Of a stretch of 64,000 nt of DNA, positions 27,445 through 38,886 are shown piece by piece; within the stretch, counting starts at the first letter, position 1; the number at the start of each line of letters is the position of its first letter. The notes beneath the pieces are model-generated. The model had not been told where the DNA came from. It worked only from the letters and a program-made list of their open reading frames with translations, and ran no database searches. Source of the stretch: Phytoseiulus persimilis. Its lineage: Eukaryota > Arthropoda > Arachnida > Mesostigmata > Phytoseiidae. The translations under genes were made by a program, and so were the position numbers. The DNA is taken from the NCBI GenBank assembly GCA_037576195.1, contig CM075102.1:25416745-25480744 (forward strand), read 5' to 3'.

Positions 27445-29069
27445 TTTGACTTTCCCTGGTCTCCTCCTCGCTCGCTTGTCTGCTTGCCGTCCCGCTTTGC
27501 CCAGACAGGACTCGGCCCGGCCCCGTTTGTACTATGGGTACCCGTGAGTCTCCTGTCACTGTCTCGGTGACGTCATTAAACGATGAAGCAGCCATGCAAC
27601 AACGACAACATGAGATGAACAGCGGATTGCTTGAGGACCTTCTGTTCTTTCGACGAGCACGGAGAGGGCCGGCTCGTCTTGTTCATCCTTTGTCCGTCCG
27701 TCCGACCGACCGACATCGTTTAATCCGATTGTTTGTTTACAATGATATCAATCTTGACTTAAAGACGTCGTCGCGGCGGTAATCGAGTTTGCGGCAGGAG
27801 GGGCGCTCGCCGCGCAAGCATGCATGCATGCATCAGTAGACAGTCGGCTCAGCGGGTCGAAAGCGAGCGGGCCGGCGGGCAGCGAGTTTGTGGCAAAGGC
27901 CAAGTCATCATTCCCAGTGAACATCGTTCATCTGCTTACACGGGTGTCGCCCAGATCGCGTCCACATGAATGCCATATTCGATCAAGTTGGGGGACATAC
28001 GTAACGCGGGAAACAACACCCTGTTCAGAAATGTGGAAACGAGGACGACAGCACGGTCGGGGCGGCGTGTCGAACGACCGCTCACAAATGTCAACATGCT
28101 ACCAGTGTCAGATGGCAAGTCGTGCAAATATTTGCTTGTTTTACAGTCCACAACCCCGTATGTAACATTTGACCAGCGAACAGGCCGAGGGGCTGACAGG
28201 TAGAAGCCACGTGACTGTTGTAAACACTTTTCGTCTGATGGACACACGCCGACCTACGATTTCCGCAAACACCAACAGGAAAATTTTACGACAGCCCGAG
28301 TTCAGAGTTGAGCGTTCATTGAGTTGGACAGGTGATATCGCTGGGTCCATTCGATGTTGGGGTCAAGAAGGAGGATGCGAAAGAATCAGCGAACATGTAG
28401 TCTGCTTTTTCGGACAGTTCCCGTTTCGGATACAGACCAGCTGCTCCCCGCAGCCGACCATGATGGATTCGCCCCGCTACAGCCCTCTTCCGAAAAGTTT
28501 GGAACAAGAGCAAGTCAGCGACAAGAAGTCTGCTGCGAGACAGTTCCAATCGACAGAATGGTCGGAATGAGAACGCGGTCCAAAGAGGTGCGCAGCATTC
28601 TTTTCGGGCTAATGCCGGAGTGGGGGGTCTTGGACTGCAGCCGATCCCCCGCCGACATCTGACAACCGTGCCACCGGCTCGTTCCCTCGTGCGTTGCCAC
28701 TGAGGAGATCAACGACAACCAGAGACTAATTTCAAGGAAAGTCAGTGGAAGCAACGGAGATACACGCCATTTTATCCGGATTCCTCAATTCGTGCACTGG
28801 AATGTACCCAACGTCAAACGAGCGTAGAGCAACCAGATGCTCCATCACGAAGCTCCGTGCGTTTGTCGCCAGATAAGGTCCGCGTTCGGCGGAGAACCGT
28901 GGTCCACGAAAAGACTTCCTTAGAGAACCGAGCGGGATTGAGCTGTGAAGAATGGTGTGTCGGGAACGATGCTGAGCACGAGGGGGTCGGAAGCGCCACG
29001 ATGAGCTCCGGCTTCAGTTCCAGCTCTCCTCAAGTCGTTGGTTCGTCGGGGGTGGTTGTTGATAGCTCA
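27441..29069. other. gene-free stretch upstream of the secreted-protein gene
   Basis: No gene recognised. It holds GTCC/GACC tetranucleotides at about 27,690-27,716 and a perfect (GCAT)4 tract at 27,818-27,833, which is largely self-complementary. Confidence 0.45.
27818..27833. repeat. (GCAT)4 palindromic tract
   Basis: Four GCAT units. The inner ATGCATGCATGCAT is self-complementary. Confidence 0.85.
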
Positions 29070-29077
29070 TATAATTA
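29070..29077 (+). promoter_or_regulatory. possible TATA box of the secreted-protein gene
   Basis: TATAATTA stands about 210 bp before the chosen start codon at 29,283. Initiation some 25-30 bp downstream would put a five-codon upstream ORF (29,098-29,112) and an in-frame ATG at 29,148 in the leader. This is a sequence match only. Confidence 0.25.
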
Positions 29078-29282
29078 GGCATGACAACAAATTGAATATG
29101 AATGACCATTAGCGCATGGGGTGATCCGAGTCTGACCGACGAGCACAATGACACTGTTGGATCCCTGTGGAAGTCCGAGTGCTTTTCGAGGGCTATCCAG
29201 GGACAAGGCTGCACCGCTCGCGCGCTTAATAGAGTCTCGCAGAGACCCTAACGTCAACGCTGGTCCGATCATCAATCGAAGG

Positions 29283-30238
29283 ATGACGCTGCCACGATGC
29301 GGATCTGTGGTCACGGTGGTTTTCGCCGCGCTGTTGGAAAAATCGTGCTTTGGTTTCCTGATCCCGCCCGGCCAGATGGAGTTCAGTTTGCTGGGAGCGA
29401 GTTTGGATCCGACGAGAATGGTCCCGGAAGACACATCGGCGTTCCGGCTCATGGTTCCGCGTCAGGAGCTCCGCGACCAGAACCACTGTGAACCCTACGA
29501 GTCGATGGTGATAGACGACGACGATTGTCACATCTATTGTGAAGTCAACGGAACAATAGGAAAACTCGAGATCCGCGACCCGGGTCGGCGAACTCTCACC
29601 GCTTGCAAAACCGTGAACAACGGGTGCGCCACCTGTATGCGACACATCGGAGAGAGCGACGCGACGAAGATTTTCGGAAGATGTGGCCCCGGCTGCACTT
29701 GCGAGCCCCTCAGCAGCTACATGAACTACATACAGGACAAGCGGGAGTGTGCCAAGATCCAGAACCACACGAACTTCGACGCGCTCGCCAGGAAATCGTT
29801 GCACAACCCGCTCGAGAGTCCGCGGTTTCAACTGAGAATACCCGCGATCGGTCATCGGGACAAACGGAACTGCGAGGTTTACGAAGTCGCCTTGAGTCGG
29901 GAGGAACTCGAACGCACGGGACAGTGCAGGTAAGTGAGTCGCCACAGCAGCCGCTTCGACTCCCGGATGGGTTCCGTTGGCCGTGTTTTGGTCGATTTCA
30001 TTCGAAGTCGCGTTTTTCGTGTTGCAGGCAAATGTGCAAGGTCGAAGGCTGGTTCGGCATAATCAAAATCGAAGGGAGCGCCAGAGTCATCGACGCCCTG
30101 CCGTCGCGTTTTCCCAAAACATGCCAAATCCCCATTATTCATGCAAGCTCAATTCTACTGCCAGATTTTTCGGTCGCTTCGACCATCGGAGTCTGCGATC
30201 ACGCTGGGAACTGCGTCAAAGACGAAACCGGCTATTAG
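29283..30238 (+). CDS. secreted cysteine-rich protein with two tandem related domains
   Basis: Two exons, 29,283-29,929 and 30,028-30,238, joined across a 98-bp GT-AG intron (TGCAG|GTAAGT ... TTGCAG), give 285 residues. I chose the ATG at 29,283 because it starts a signal peptide (hydrophobic residues 8-18, cleavage near 21-25). The frame continues upstream to an ATG at 29,148, but that form would bury the signal. The mature part has 16 Cys. From Cys69 and again from Cys197 the order CExYE, C-x3-C, a Gly-Ile/Lys-rich strand, one Cys, then GxC..Gx(C/N)C recurs, so the protein is an internal duplication. N-glycosylation sites are NGT and NHT. The C-x3-C ... GxC..GxC spacing resembles short tick salivary cysteine families such as the 8.9-kDa group; that resemblance is inference. 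Function unknown; it is probably extracellular. Confidence 0.75.
29930..30027 (+). other. intron of the secreted-protein gene
   Basis: A 98-bp intron with a strong GTAAGT donor and a TTTTTCGTGTTGCAG acceptor. It is phase 2: the split codon AG|G encodes Arg216. The frame before and after stays open and keeps the Cys-x3-Cys motif intact across the junction. Confidence 0.85.
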
Positions 30239-30241
30239 GTC

Positions 30242-30247
30242 AATAAA
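30242..30247 (+). terminator. polyadenylation signal AATAAA three bases after the stop codon
   Basis: AATAAA starts four positions after the TAG at 30,236-30,238. If it is used, the 3' UTR would be only about 20-30 nt, which is unusually short but fits a compact gene. Confidence 0.55.
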
Positions 30248-30707
30248 CGGAAGATGTCTGACGTAGCTGCAATTCCAGCTAAGAAAGATTCTTCATTGCG
30301 TCCTTTCGAAACTGTCGTACACGCTCGCACCGATAATCGTTTCGAAAATCCTCACTACGACCGGATGGACGATCAGGAAGGCACAGACAGGCAGACGGGA
30401 CGGAAGAGAACACACTGACGAAGAGAACAAACGATTCGATTGTGAGACGGAGTCATCAGAGGCGGAATCATCGGTTCCGTCCGCTGCTCGGTTTCTTGAA
30501 ATCCACAAGTAATTGCCGGTCGGAGCCCGATAGCAATAAGACGATTCGCATTAAGTTACGCGATGTTCCAACCTCTGAGACGGAAAAGTCGTTTGCACCC
30601 GGAGTCTCGTGGCATGAAGAAATAATTGACAATCTATTAGCCCTCATTAACATTGGCCGGCGGACAGATTAGCGCGAGGCGAAGCGCAGAGCAGACGCCA
30701 GTCAGTC

Positions 30708-30730
30708 AGCCACCTCGAATCGAGGTGGCT
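30708..30730. repeat. 23-bp perfect inverted repeat
   Basis: The arms AGCCACCTCGA (30,708-30,718) and TCGAGGTGGCT (30,720-30,730) are exact complements separated by one base. The spacer is too short for an ordinary hairpin loop, so a dimeric protein-binding site is the more natural reading. Confidence 0.8.
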
Positions 30731-33022
30731 CTTACCACAGGTTGGGCTGTGGCTTTGTGAGCATCTGGCGGAAAACGCGCTGCTCGGTGCCTTCGTCGAT
30801 CTCCTTGACTCGAACTGTTCTCCTCGAACACAATTTCTTGTATTTTAGTGCGAAAGAAAAAAAAAACAGCAGCGACAGCCCGAAACGGAAAAGTTCGGAT
30901 GCAAAGTACCGAAGGAAGACCGTTGTCTCGGCGCACCATGTTCGCCCACTGTGACCGATGTGTTCTCGGTGAGCTTGGGGAACCATCCGGAGATTTTGTC
31001 CGGGGAGTACGAAAAAGGAAATCGAGCCACTCTATTCGAAACCGATGTGCTCCGCTGATGGTGAGCCTGACTGGATCAAAGTCAATGTTCATTCAGCTCG
31101 GCGACCATTCATTCGTCCCACCAATGAGAAACAAGGAATAATCTGACCGCGTATCCTAGCTTCCTGTTGGCGAGAGTTGATCAACTGCAACGTTTTCCGT
31201 GTCGATCCCCGGACAAACTCCAATCAGGAGTTCGACGGAATCACAGGTTACTCAACAGAGGCCAGCGCCGCGCGAGTCGAAACGTCGGCTCTTCGATCAA
31301 CCAGCCCCAATTATTGTTTGATTTCTCCATTCAGATACCCAACTATTAACAATATCCAGGAATTCCGACCACAAGTGAGCCGCGCCAGCGGGCAAGTGTC
31401 TATTTTGCCATCCGAACCCTGTTAATTACCCGCCGTGCCCAAATTAACCGGGACGCGCGAATCCGCGCTCTGAATGCCTGCCGTGGAGGTTGAAAAGTAA
31501 GAATAAGAGGAGCACGGGAGATCTATTCAGGCGATTTAATGGTCTCGTGAATGTTCATTCGAGATGGCTGACTTTCGTCCTTTTGAACGCGGTGGAGGCC
31601 GCAGCCGATGGGGTGGGGGTGAAGAAGAGGTGAGAGGAAAAGGACGTTGTACATCGTTCCATGAGACACGAGAAAAACGCAACCGCATTCAAAAACGGGA
31701 TCAGGATGAGAGCGATGCGCGGGTTTTCCTCATCATCCGACGATTCTCAAATTGGAGGGCTCTGTGAAAGTCCCTTTCCGCGAGTTTAAGCCCCATCCGC
31801 TCATCGAACGATGTTGAGGATCTTCGGAGTTCTTTCCAAGGAACCCGTTGAGAGATCGCGAATTTGGGGGAATGCATCTCAACAAGTCTGCGCTGCTCTT
31901 CGGACACTTCTTCGAGACTAGACCCGAAGAACAAGCAGAGGACGAGGGAAGATTTCCATACGAGAGCGTGTGTGTGTGGTGCGCCGCTTGCGGTACGAGT
32001 CCGTCCGCAAAAATCGGAATAATCCAGAGCTCTCTCCGCCAGTCGGTAATGAGAGTATGTTCATGTAAATCAGCTCTCCTACGAAACCCCGAACACAAAA
32101 GAGCCGTATGAGATACAAGTGGTGGACGAGCGGACGCTTTGATTTAAGCATGGTTATCTCCCGTTTGCGCTGCTCGTCTGCCTCGCTCGGAGGAACCGTT
32201 CGTAAACCATTCTCTACCCTCCTTCAATTTCTCTCCCTCTTCCGGCACTCTCAGGCCGTGAACATTTTGCTCCACTCGGACCCCATACTCAGAGTCAGAA
32301 CTAAAGAAACGGAAACTGCATCCGCTCTAAATGCTAAGCAGACACTCGAAGTTTTTCCGTTTGTGGCGTGCCTTACTCTCAAGGTGTTTGACCGCCGCCA
32401 TGGAAACTCCGAAAGGGGCGAACGAGGCAGGAACGTCGAATGAGCCCACTTGAACTATGTACCTCCTCGTGCCCGATCAGTGATTCCCGCCGCGACTCTC
32501 GGAGACGTCTCCGAACTCGTTCCGGAACGCCGAAACCCGTTCGAGTGAAACTTCCGTGGCGTCGCAACAGGTCTCTCATCGAATCCAGCAACGATTTCGA
32601 GTGTCCGAGTAGAAATTCTCTCGAGTCTCGTCCGGCACGGACCGGTCCCCGTGGTTGAAGCAATCAACACAAACCTGTCGACTTGATTCGTCCCCGACGT
32701 GACCTCTCTGTGTGAGGAGGGAATAAATCCGAGGATGACGACAAACGGCCGGGGACGGGCTCTGGGAATCCACGGACCCGATCCGACCACCGACTCAAGC
32801 CTCGCAGATAGCCGGCGCGCATGTTGTGGAGGCTTCGGTTGAAAACCGTTGAAGCCTTCGCCTCGCTGCTCCTCCATCGGTCGTTCGTTTATTTTTTCGA
32901 CCTATTTTACCTCGCTCGATCTGAGTGGTAATCTTTCCCCGCCACAGTCAAAACGGTCAGACGAATCAGATAGGCTCAGGACCGGTTCCATTTGAAGCCA
33001 ATTTGTCGTCTTGTGATTCCGC

Positions 33023-33028
33023 TATAAA
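33023..33028 (+). promoter_or_regulatory. possible TATA box
   Basis: TATAAA lies 33 bp before an ATG at 33,056. That ATG opens a short frame of 16 codons ending in TGA. There is no recognisable downstream gene, so this is only a core-promoter-like match. Confidence 0.15.
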
Positions 33029-34464
33029 TCCCTGTCCTCATCAACAGATCTTGTCATGGCGGTGTCGGCTCCCGCCCTCCTGACCGTGGTTCCAGGACCC
33101 GCGTGACGGCCTTCGTTATGAAGATAAAAGCGCCAATTGTTCGTCGTTTAGCGTCTCCTCCGGTTATCGTGCGACAAGGTAGAAGGACGACGACCAGGGA
33201 GGGACGGGGGACAAACGTGAGGGAGAGGGAGGATCCCGCCGAATGTTTTCGCTGAAGCAGGGGAAACTCGTGATCCTCGGAGGTGATCCTCGAATGATCG
33301 CCTGCGAAAAGGAGGCTTCCCCTCACGCTCCGGCTAACAAGTCTCCTGAGAATGCCTCGAAACAAAACAGAGCAAAGCGCGACGGGGGCGAGTGGGTCGA
33401 CAAACGAACGAACGGGCGAGCGGGCCTGTCTGTCGGCCGGATATGGAATTGTAGACATCAAATAAAAGACACCACAGGGAGAGCCTCCTCCTTTTCCTCT
33501 CTTCGAGATTCCTCGCCTTCTTCCACACGCTGATGACTGGCCGGCCTCTGCGCGGATTTCGTGGAAGTAGAAGCAACCGGCCGGTCAGATCGACTGACCT
33601 GGCTGGCTGGCTGCGCGCCCGTCGGTCGCTCCGTTTGCCCCTCCTGTTCGGTGGGCTCCATAGGTAGGAGGGAACGCAAGTAACCGGGTTCTGTTCTACT
33701 GGTGGAAGATGTTGATACTCTACGCTAGACGACGCCCAAGGGAAGCTTAACGAGTTCTGCGCTGCGCCGCTGCTGCTTGAAGAGCAGTTCTCCACTGCTG
33801 CGAATCAGAATGCAAATAGACTTCGACGAAGGCGTTCGTGCTACAGCGCGCGTCAATCTTCCGCGGGAGAGGATAGGGAACATGGGAAAAACTGGGAGAG
33901 GAATGGAGGTTGGAACCCAGGTCCGAAACTCCTCCGTTTCGGGAGCTCCGCCCGGCTTGCGAACCAGACACCGAAAAATCACGCTGAATCGGAATCGCCG
34001 AATCTGAAATCCCTGATGGACGATCCGAGTGCGGTTTGTTTGGTCTCAGCCTCGTCATCAGGATGTCTCGTGCGCTGCTCGAGTCCGACGCAGGTCCCGT
34101 CGACAAAGTCATCGAGGGTGGACAAAATCTCCCTCAACTTCTGTCCCACGACACGAGACTGCATTTGAATCGTTGCCTCCAATCGTTGCCACAAGACCGG
34201 CCGGCCGGCTGCGCAGCGGTGACGGTGGTCAGAGAGACAAGTGCAGTTGCGGCTCCAGTTGCTCCGGCGGTGCTGGTGGTCAGCGGGCCTCAAATTAAAT
34301 GATCCAAATCTGGTATGGTAGTGGCTACACACGAGTCGGATTCCCTTGAAAGCAATGTCCGTCTCCGTCCCCTTATTCCGAAACGGACACGAGCTCAGCC
34401 ACCGGAACGGATTCGTGGTTTGTTGATAGCGTTCGGCCCCTCCGGCCGCTCGTTTGCTCGGTCA

Positions 34465-34476
34465 CCCCCCCCCCCC
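34465..34476. repeat. C12 homopolymer
   Basis: Twelve consecutive C on the + strand. Confidence 0.9.
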
Positions 34477-34816
34477 AGCCTACCAGTTTGCGTGACCACC
34501 CACCTTCGGCCCCGTGGCTCGACCATTCGGTGACTTTCGCGATTTATATTCTTCCTCAGTGCCAGTTATTTTCCGCGCACTCAATCAAAGGTCGTTGGAC
34601 CCAGGCTGGCTTGTTCTCCTCCGTTGCTCGAATGGACTGGAAACTCTCGTTGAAGAAGAAGAAGCGTGAACGGCGGGCTGCCGGGGCCGAATCCGCATTG
34701 AGCTCTGGCGCGAGAACACATGAACGAGGTCGATCAGATCCACACAAGTGGCCGACTCACCCGAGATCGGGGCTGCATGTACCTTGAGGCCGAAGTCGGG
34801 GCCACGGAAAACTGCA

Positions 34817-34830
34817 CCCCCCCCCCCCCC
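34817..34830. repeat. C14 homopolymer
   Basis: Fourteen consecutive C on the + strand, only about 340 bp from the C12 run. Confidence 0.9.
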
Positions 34831-35202
34831 ATGCACTACATATTTGGGGAGCGTTCCTCCGATGGCTCCGGTTGTTTCTGCCGCCGTGGCTTCAGGAGCT
34901 GAATCATTGTTCGCGAGGACGTTCAACCAATTCTTGCATGCAATCGTGGGCTTGTGATGAAAGTGGGTTGAGGTTCTGCTCGAGTTGTCCCGTCTCAATC
35001 GTAACATAGAATCGGCAGCCCGGGGATCGTTTGTCGGGAATCTGTTGGCGAGGCATGGTCCGTTCGGACACACGAGATCGTCAGTATGAGCTTCGACATT
35101 GGCGACCGCGGCGGCGGCGCGGCGTAGGTGGTCATCTGAGAGCCAAACCGAATTGATCAGATCGCCTCGGGCCACCAGCATTAATACCCGTCATGCTATG
35201 AA

Positions 35203-35235
35203 TCCTCCCTCTTTTCTCCTCTGTTACAGGTAAGC
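35203..35235 (+). promoter_or_regulatory. back-to-back splice acceptor and donor (ratchet-site-like)
   Basis: A long pyrimidine tract ends in TTACAG at 35,229 and is followed directly by GTAAGC. This juxtaposed 3' and 5' splice site is the form of a zero-length recursive-splicing exon in long arthropod introns. A possible branch-point-like TTAAT lies about 45 bp upstream. Which transcript would use it is unknown. Chance remains possible. Confidence 0.35.
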
Positions 35236-38200
35236 CGACCGTGTTGCCCGCCTATTTCTGACCAGCAAGGACTAGCAACTACGACGCCCGCGTGTCTCCG
35301 AATTCCGCCAGCTTGATGTAGTGATTCATAACTAACACTCGTTCAATGGCTGTGTTGCCACCGCATGGAGCGAACCGAGAGTGACGGAGACATGCCGTGC
35401 TAGCCGGGAAGAGGCGGAATGTAGAGCAAGCTTTCGTCACGGAGACGGGAACAGGCGGCCAAGCGACTAACTCCACGGCGACCACCACGGAAACTATCTC
35501 AGAATCAAGCATTGATCGCTTCGACTCCGTCCTGAACTGGACTCGTTCTCTGAGCGACACCGCTGTGGAAGAACGACGTCACCGTGCTTGTACCCTTCGA
35601 GCTTCAGCCGATCCGGAGCTTGCGCGCCTTCGTTCAACGGATGCAGATTCTCGTGCTTTCGACGTCAAGCGATCGATGCGCGCTCCGTGACCCGATTCCA
35701 TCAAGGTCTAAATGAATCAAAGGCGACCGGGGAACGGAATCAAGTAAAACAAGGCGTCGCCACCTCGATGAGGCGGAACAAGTTGCGACAAATCGAAATG
35801 AGCTCCGAGGTTCCCACCTGCGACCTGCGAGCGAGCATGAGTTTTTTTTCCTATCCGAAAAATCGAGTTGTTAGCGGGGCGTTTTTGTTTAGATCAATCG
35901 GAGCCCCGCGAATTCAACAGGGGATCCCACCGTAATCACGATGAGTGTGCAGCCAGACATCCCGGTTTGAGCGCGAGTGGTTTCGGCGCGAGTGGAATCC
36001 GCGAGCGCGGCCGAGGTTCAACAAGGCAAGGGTGTGATATGTTGAGAGAGATTCGGAACGCCGTGGCGCACCCTCGTGACGATCATCGATGCGGCCACCA
36101 CGGTCGTCGTCGCCGCCGCGGCCGACACCTGATTGCATGGAATGCATCACCGTGCCGTGTGAGACGAACGGTCGAGCAGCCGACGGAGCAAGTGATAGAG
36201 CGGGGGACACGCAGAATGAGGGTGAGCGAACGAGCGGCCGACCGATACGAGTTCCATATGCATATTAAGGGCGGAGCTCCGTCAAGATGTTGGTCACACT
36301 CTTTCGTGTTCGCTTTGAGCTGTGCACGGGCAGCAGAAAACCCAATATCGAGCGCTGTGAGATCGAATACACACCCGACGGGCTCAGCGCGTCTCGAGCG
36401 GAAACCCGACGCGCACTGACCACGCTTGCTCGCCTTTGGACTCCGCTTACCGCGGGAGCTGTTCACCGGGTCGCGGTGTCGCGAACGCTGCGCTGACCCT
36501 GAAAGCCAGCTCGCTCGCTGGTGTCAGGGTGCGAGCTCAGCACGTTTTACATTTTGTCCAATATGAAGCATTATGGTGTAAAGTTGCCGAGAGTGCCTTT
36601 CAAGGATTGGCCCGAGGCAAACCCTAACTGGCCCGATCGGAGGTTACGAAGTTACCCTCGCGACCGGATCCCTATCGGTACTGACACGCTCGCCCGTCGC
36701 GACGAGATGGTTCCTCCGCAGGTGGTGCAAGCCTCCGATGTGCCGATCGCGCATGCTCTCGATCGTGTGCGAACGTGAGCTTGCGGATCTGAACATGCCT
36801 CACCTCGCGCACAAAGAACAACAAGTTTTTCTGAAACGAGCCGATACTTCCTTTGAATGGACAGCTTTCGTGGCGGACACGGGCTGAAAACGCGGGCTCG
36901 CTTCCTTGCTGGTGTCGGGGTACCCGCGGGCGAATTGAGCCATTTTTGGGAGATGCCGCATCCAAACACAGTCATCCCCATACGAGGCGGCGCGCAAACT
37001 GCATCAATGCAAAAATGGGTCGATATTAATTTCTCTGTTGCAGGCAGAAACGTCGGCTCAGGTTGTTGAAACGACACCATTGTTCTACGTCCCCTCTTCG
37101 CAGCCCCCCGGCAAGAGAAAAAAACGGCTCCTTGAAATGGAGACCGCTGTGTGCTCCGGTGGCGCTAATCTTTTCTCGAAGACTTCTCCTCTCACAGTGT
37201 TGGATCGTGGCGCACAAGTTTGATTTATCAGCAGGAAGACCGGCGAGCCGGTTCAGCTCGCTTCCGTTAATTAATCAGTCAAGCATCGTTTTCAAACGAG
37301 GCCTGAAGAGGTCTTTCTGCGTTTCCCACCAAGTCGGAAGTTTTTCGTTCCCAGACAGGATTCCCGCCGGGCGATCCCTGAGCCAGTGGACCTTCCAGCG
37401 GAGTCTATCGGCCGTCGTCCGTATGTGAATACAGAACGCGAATCATTGCGCGGCTGACCGAGGGCTCGACTCTATGACGAGTAGTTGCCCGCGGCAGTTT
37501 TGTTTGTTTTTGCTGCACGGCTTAAGACCTGGAGGAGGAGGATCACAAAAGCAATCGAACGCTGCAACAGCTGTCTTCAACAGCTGATCTTTAACAGGCG
37601 ATTACTTCACTTGACGTATGCAACACCGCCATCAAGAGATGCCGCCGTCTGGAGTGAACGTCTTAGTTAGCTTCCCGAACGTCAGCTGAACTCCGAGTGC
37701 TAACAAGTTCTCGGCATCCGAGCCTGCTGGGAGAATCCAAACGCAGACCGGTGCAGGTAGCAAGGCAAGACACATTCGATTCATGACGTCCTTCATCGCG
37801 GCTCTGCATTTTATGGTTCGAGATCCTGCAGAGCTTTTCAGCTGCCTCCTCCCAAGGAACCTGATGCAAATTATTATGAAGGAACGTGCCTCCGGAAAGG
37901 AGAACACAGACTCAGCCGGGCGCTCACGCATCTGTGAGCATACAATCACCCGCACGGAAGTTTCTCCCCACCTTTGAGTCGGGAAAAGGATGAGCCCGAC
38001 CCGAGCATCGTTTTCGATGCTGCGCCGTCTCCGAATATCCCAGTTTGAGCCCTGAATTCCAAGATCACATCTGTCCATTCCTCATCATCGAGCTCTGAAC
38101 TCCTCAAACAGCCGATTCCGAACGTAATCGACTCATGAATAGGCTTCTAGTGACGAGCGGAGCTCGGGAAAAAAGGAGTTCAGCGGGCCAGCATGTCGGA

Positions 38201-38876
38201 CGCGTGCAGGTTGGCTCGCGATGAGGTAGTTCCATGGTAACAAGCGAAGGCGGATGATGAAATATGTGGCACAACGACGAGATCTGTCTGCCCTCAGGCG
38301 AGACAGCCAACCGGCCCTGTCGCTTGTTCGTCAGCTCGCTTTACTCATTCGACGAGGAAGAACAGCTCAAGAGATGAGCAGAAAGTCTCTCTCTATCGCG
38401 TTCGTGAGAACCCTTTGTTGAAGGCGATGGCCCGTCGACTAGATGGATTGCTGGCGACAGACAAGATTGTTGTTGATCTAGCAGAAGAGTAACTCCAGCT
38501 TCTTTCCCCAGAGTTGGTCTCCTACCCTTACAGACTACCAAACTCTTCCTACCGCCGTCACATCACCTTGAGATAGCTTGGGCCTGGTGTCCAAAAATGT
38601 TCGGGCCTGGTGTGCTGTGCCTTCTTCCCTCAGACTACTGCGGATCCGAATTTCGGAGCGATGAATATGACCTTTTCGCTCGTTGACACGCGTTGCTCGC
38701 GCGAAGCACGCGGAGCCATGCGCGACCCCCTCCTCCATTAGTTATAAGTCGATTCTCCATCTCCATTTTTGACAGTTTCTTAACAATTTTTTGCGGCGTT
38801 GCCATCCTCCAGTCGTTTGTCTTGAGAAGTCGCCAATCAGGAGATTTCAAGGCAGACCACCGGTCCGCGATGTGTA

Positions 38877-38886
38877 CCCCCCCCCC
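38877..38886. repeat. C10 homopolymer in a C-rich cluster
   Basis: Ten C, one T, six C, one T, then four C on the + strand. Confidence 0.85.

Larger units (their letters stand above)
30249..35202. other. gene-free stretch with AT-rich islands
   Basis: No supported gene. At 30,617-30,675 is an AT-rich island with TAATTGA, TATTAG and CATTAAC motifs. Around 31,305-31,440 are further ATTA-type motifs. An A10 run lies at 30,857-30,866, C12 at 34,465-34,476 and C14 at 34,817-34,830. A 198-codon minus-strand frame (34,585-35,181) crosses the C14 tract and has no domain. Confidence 0.4.
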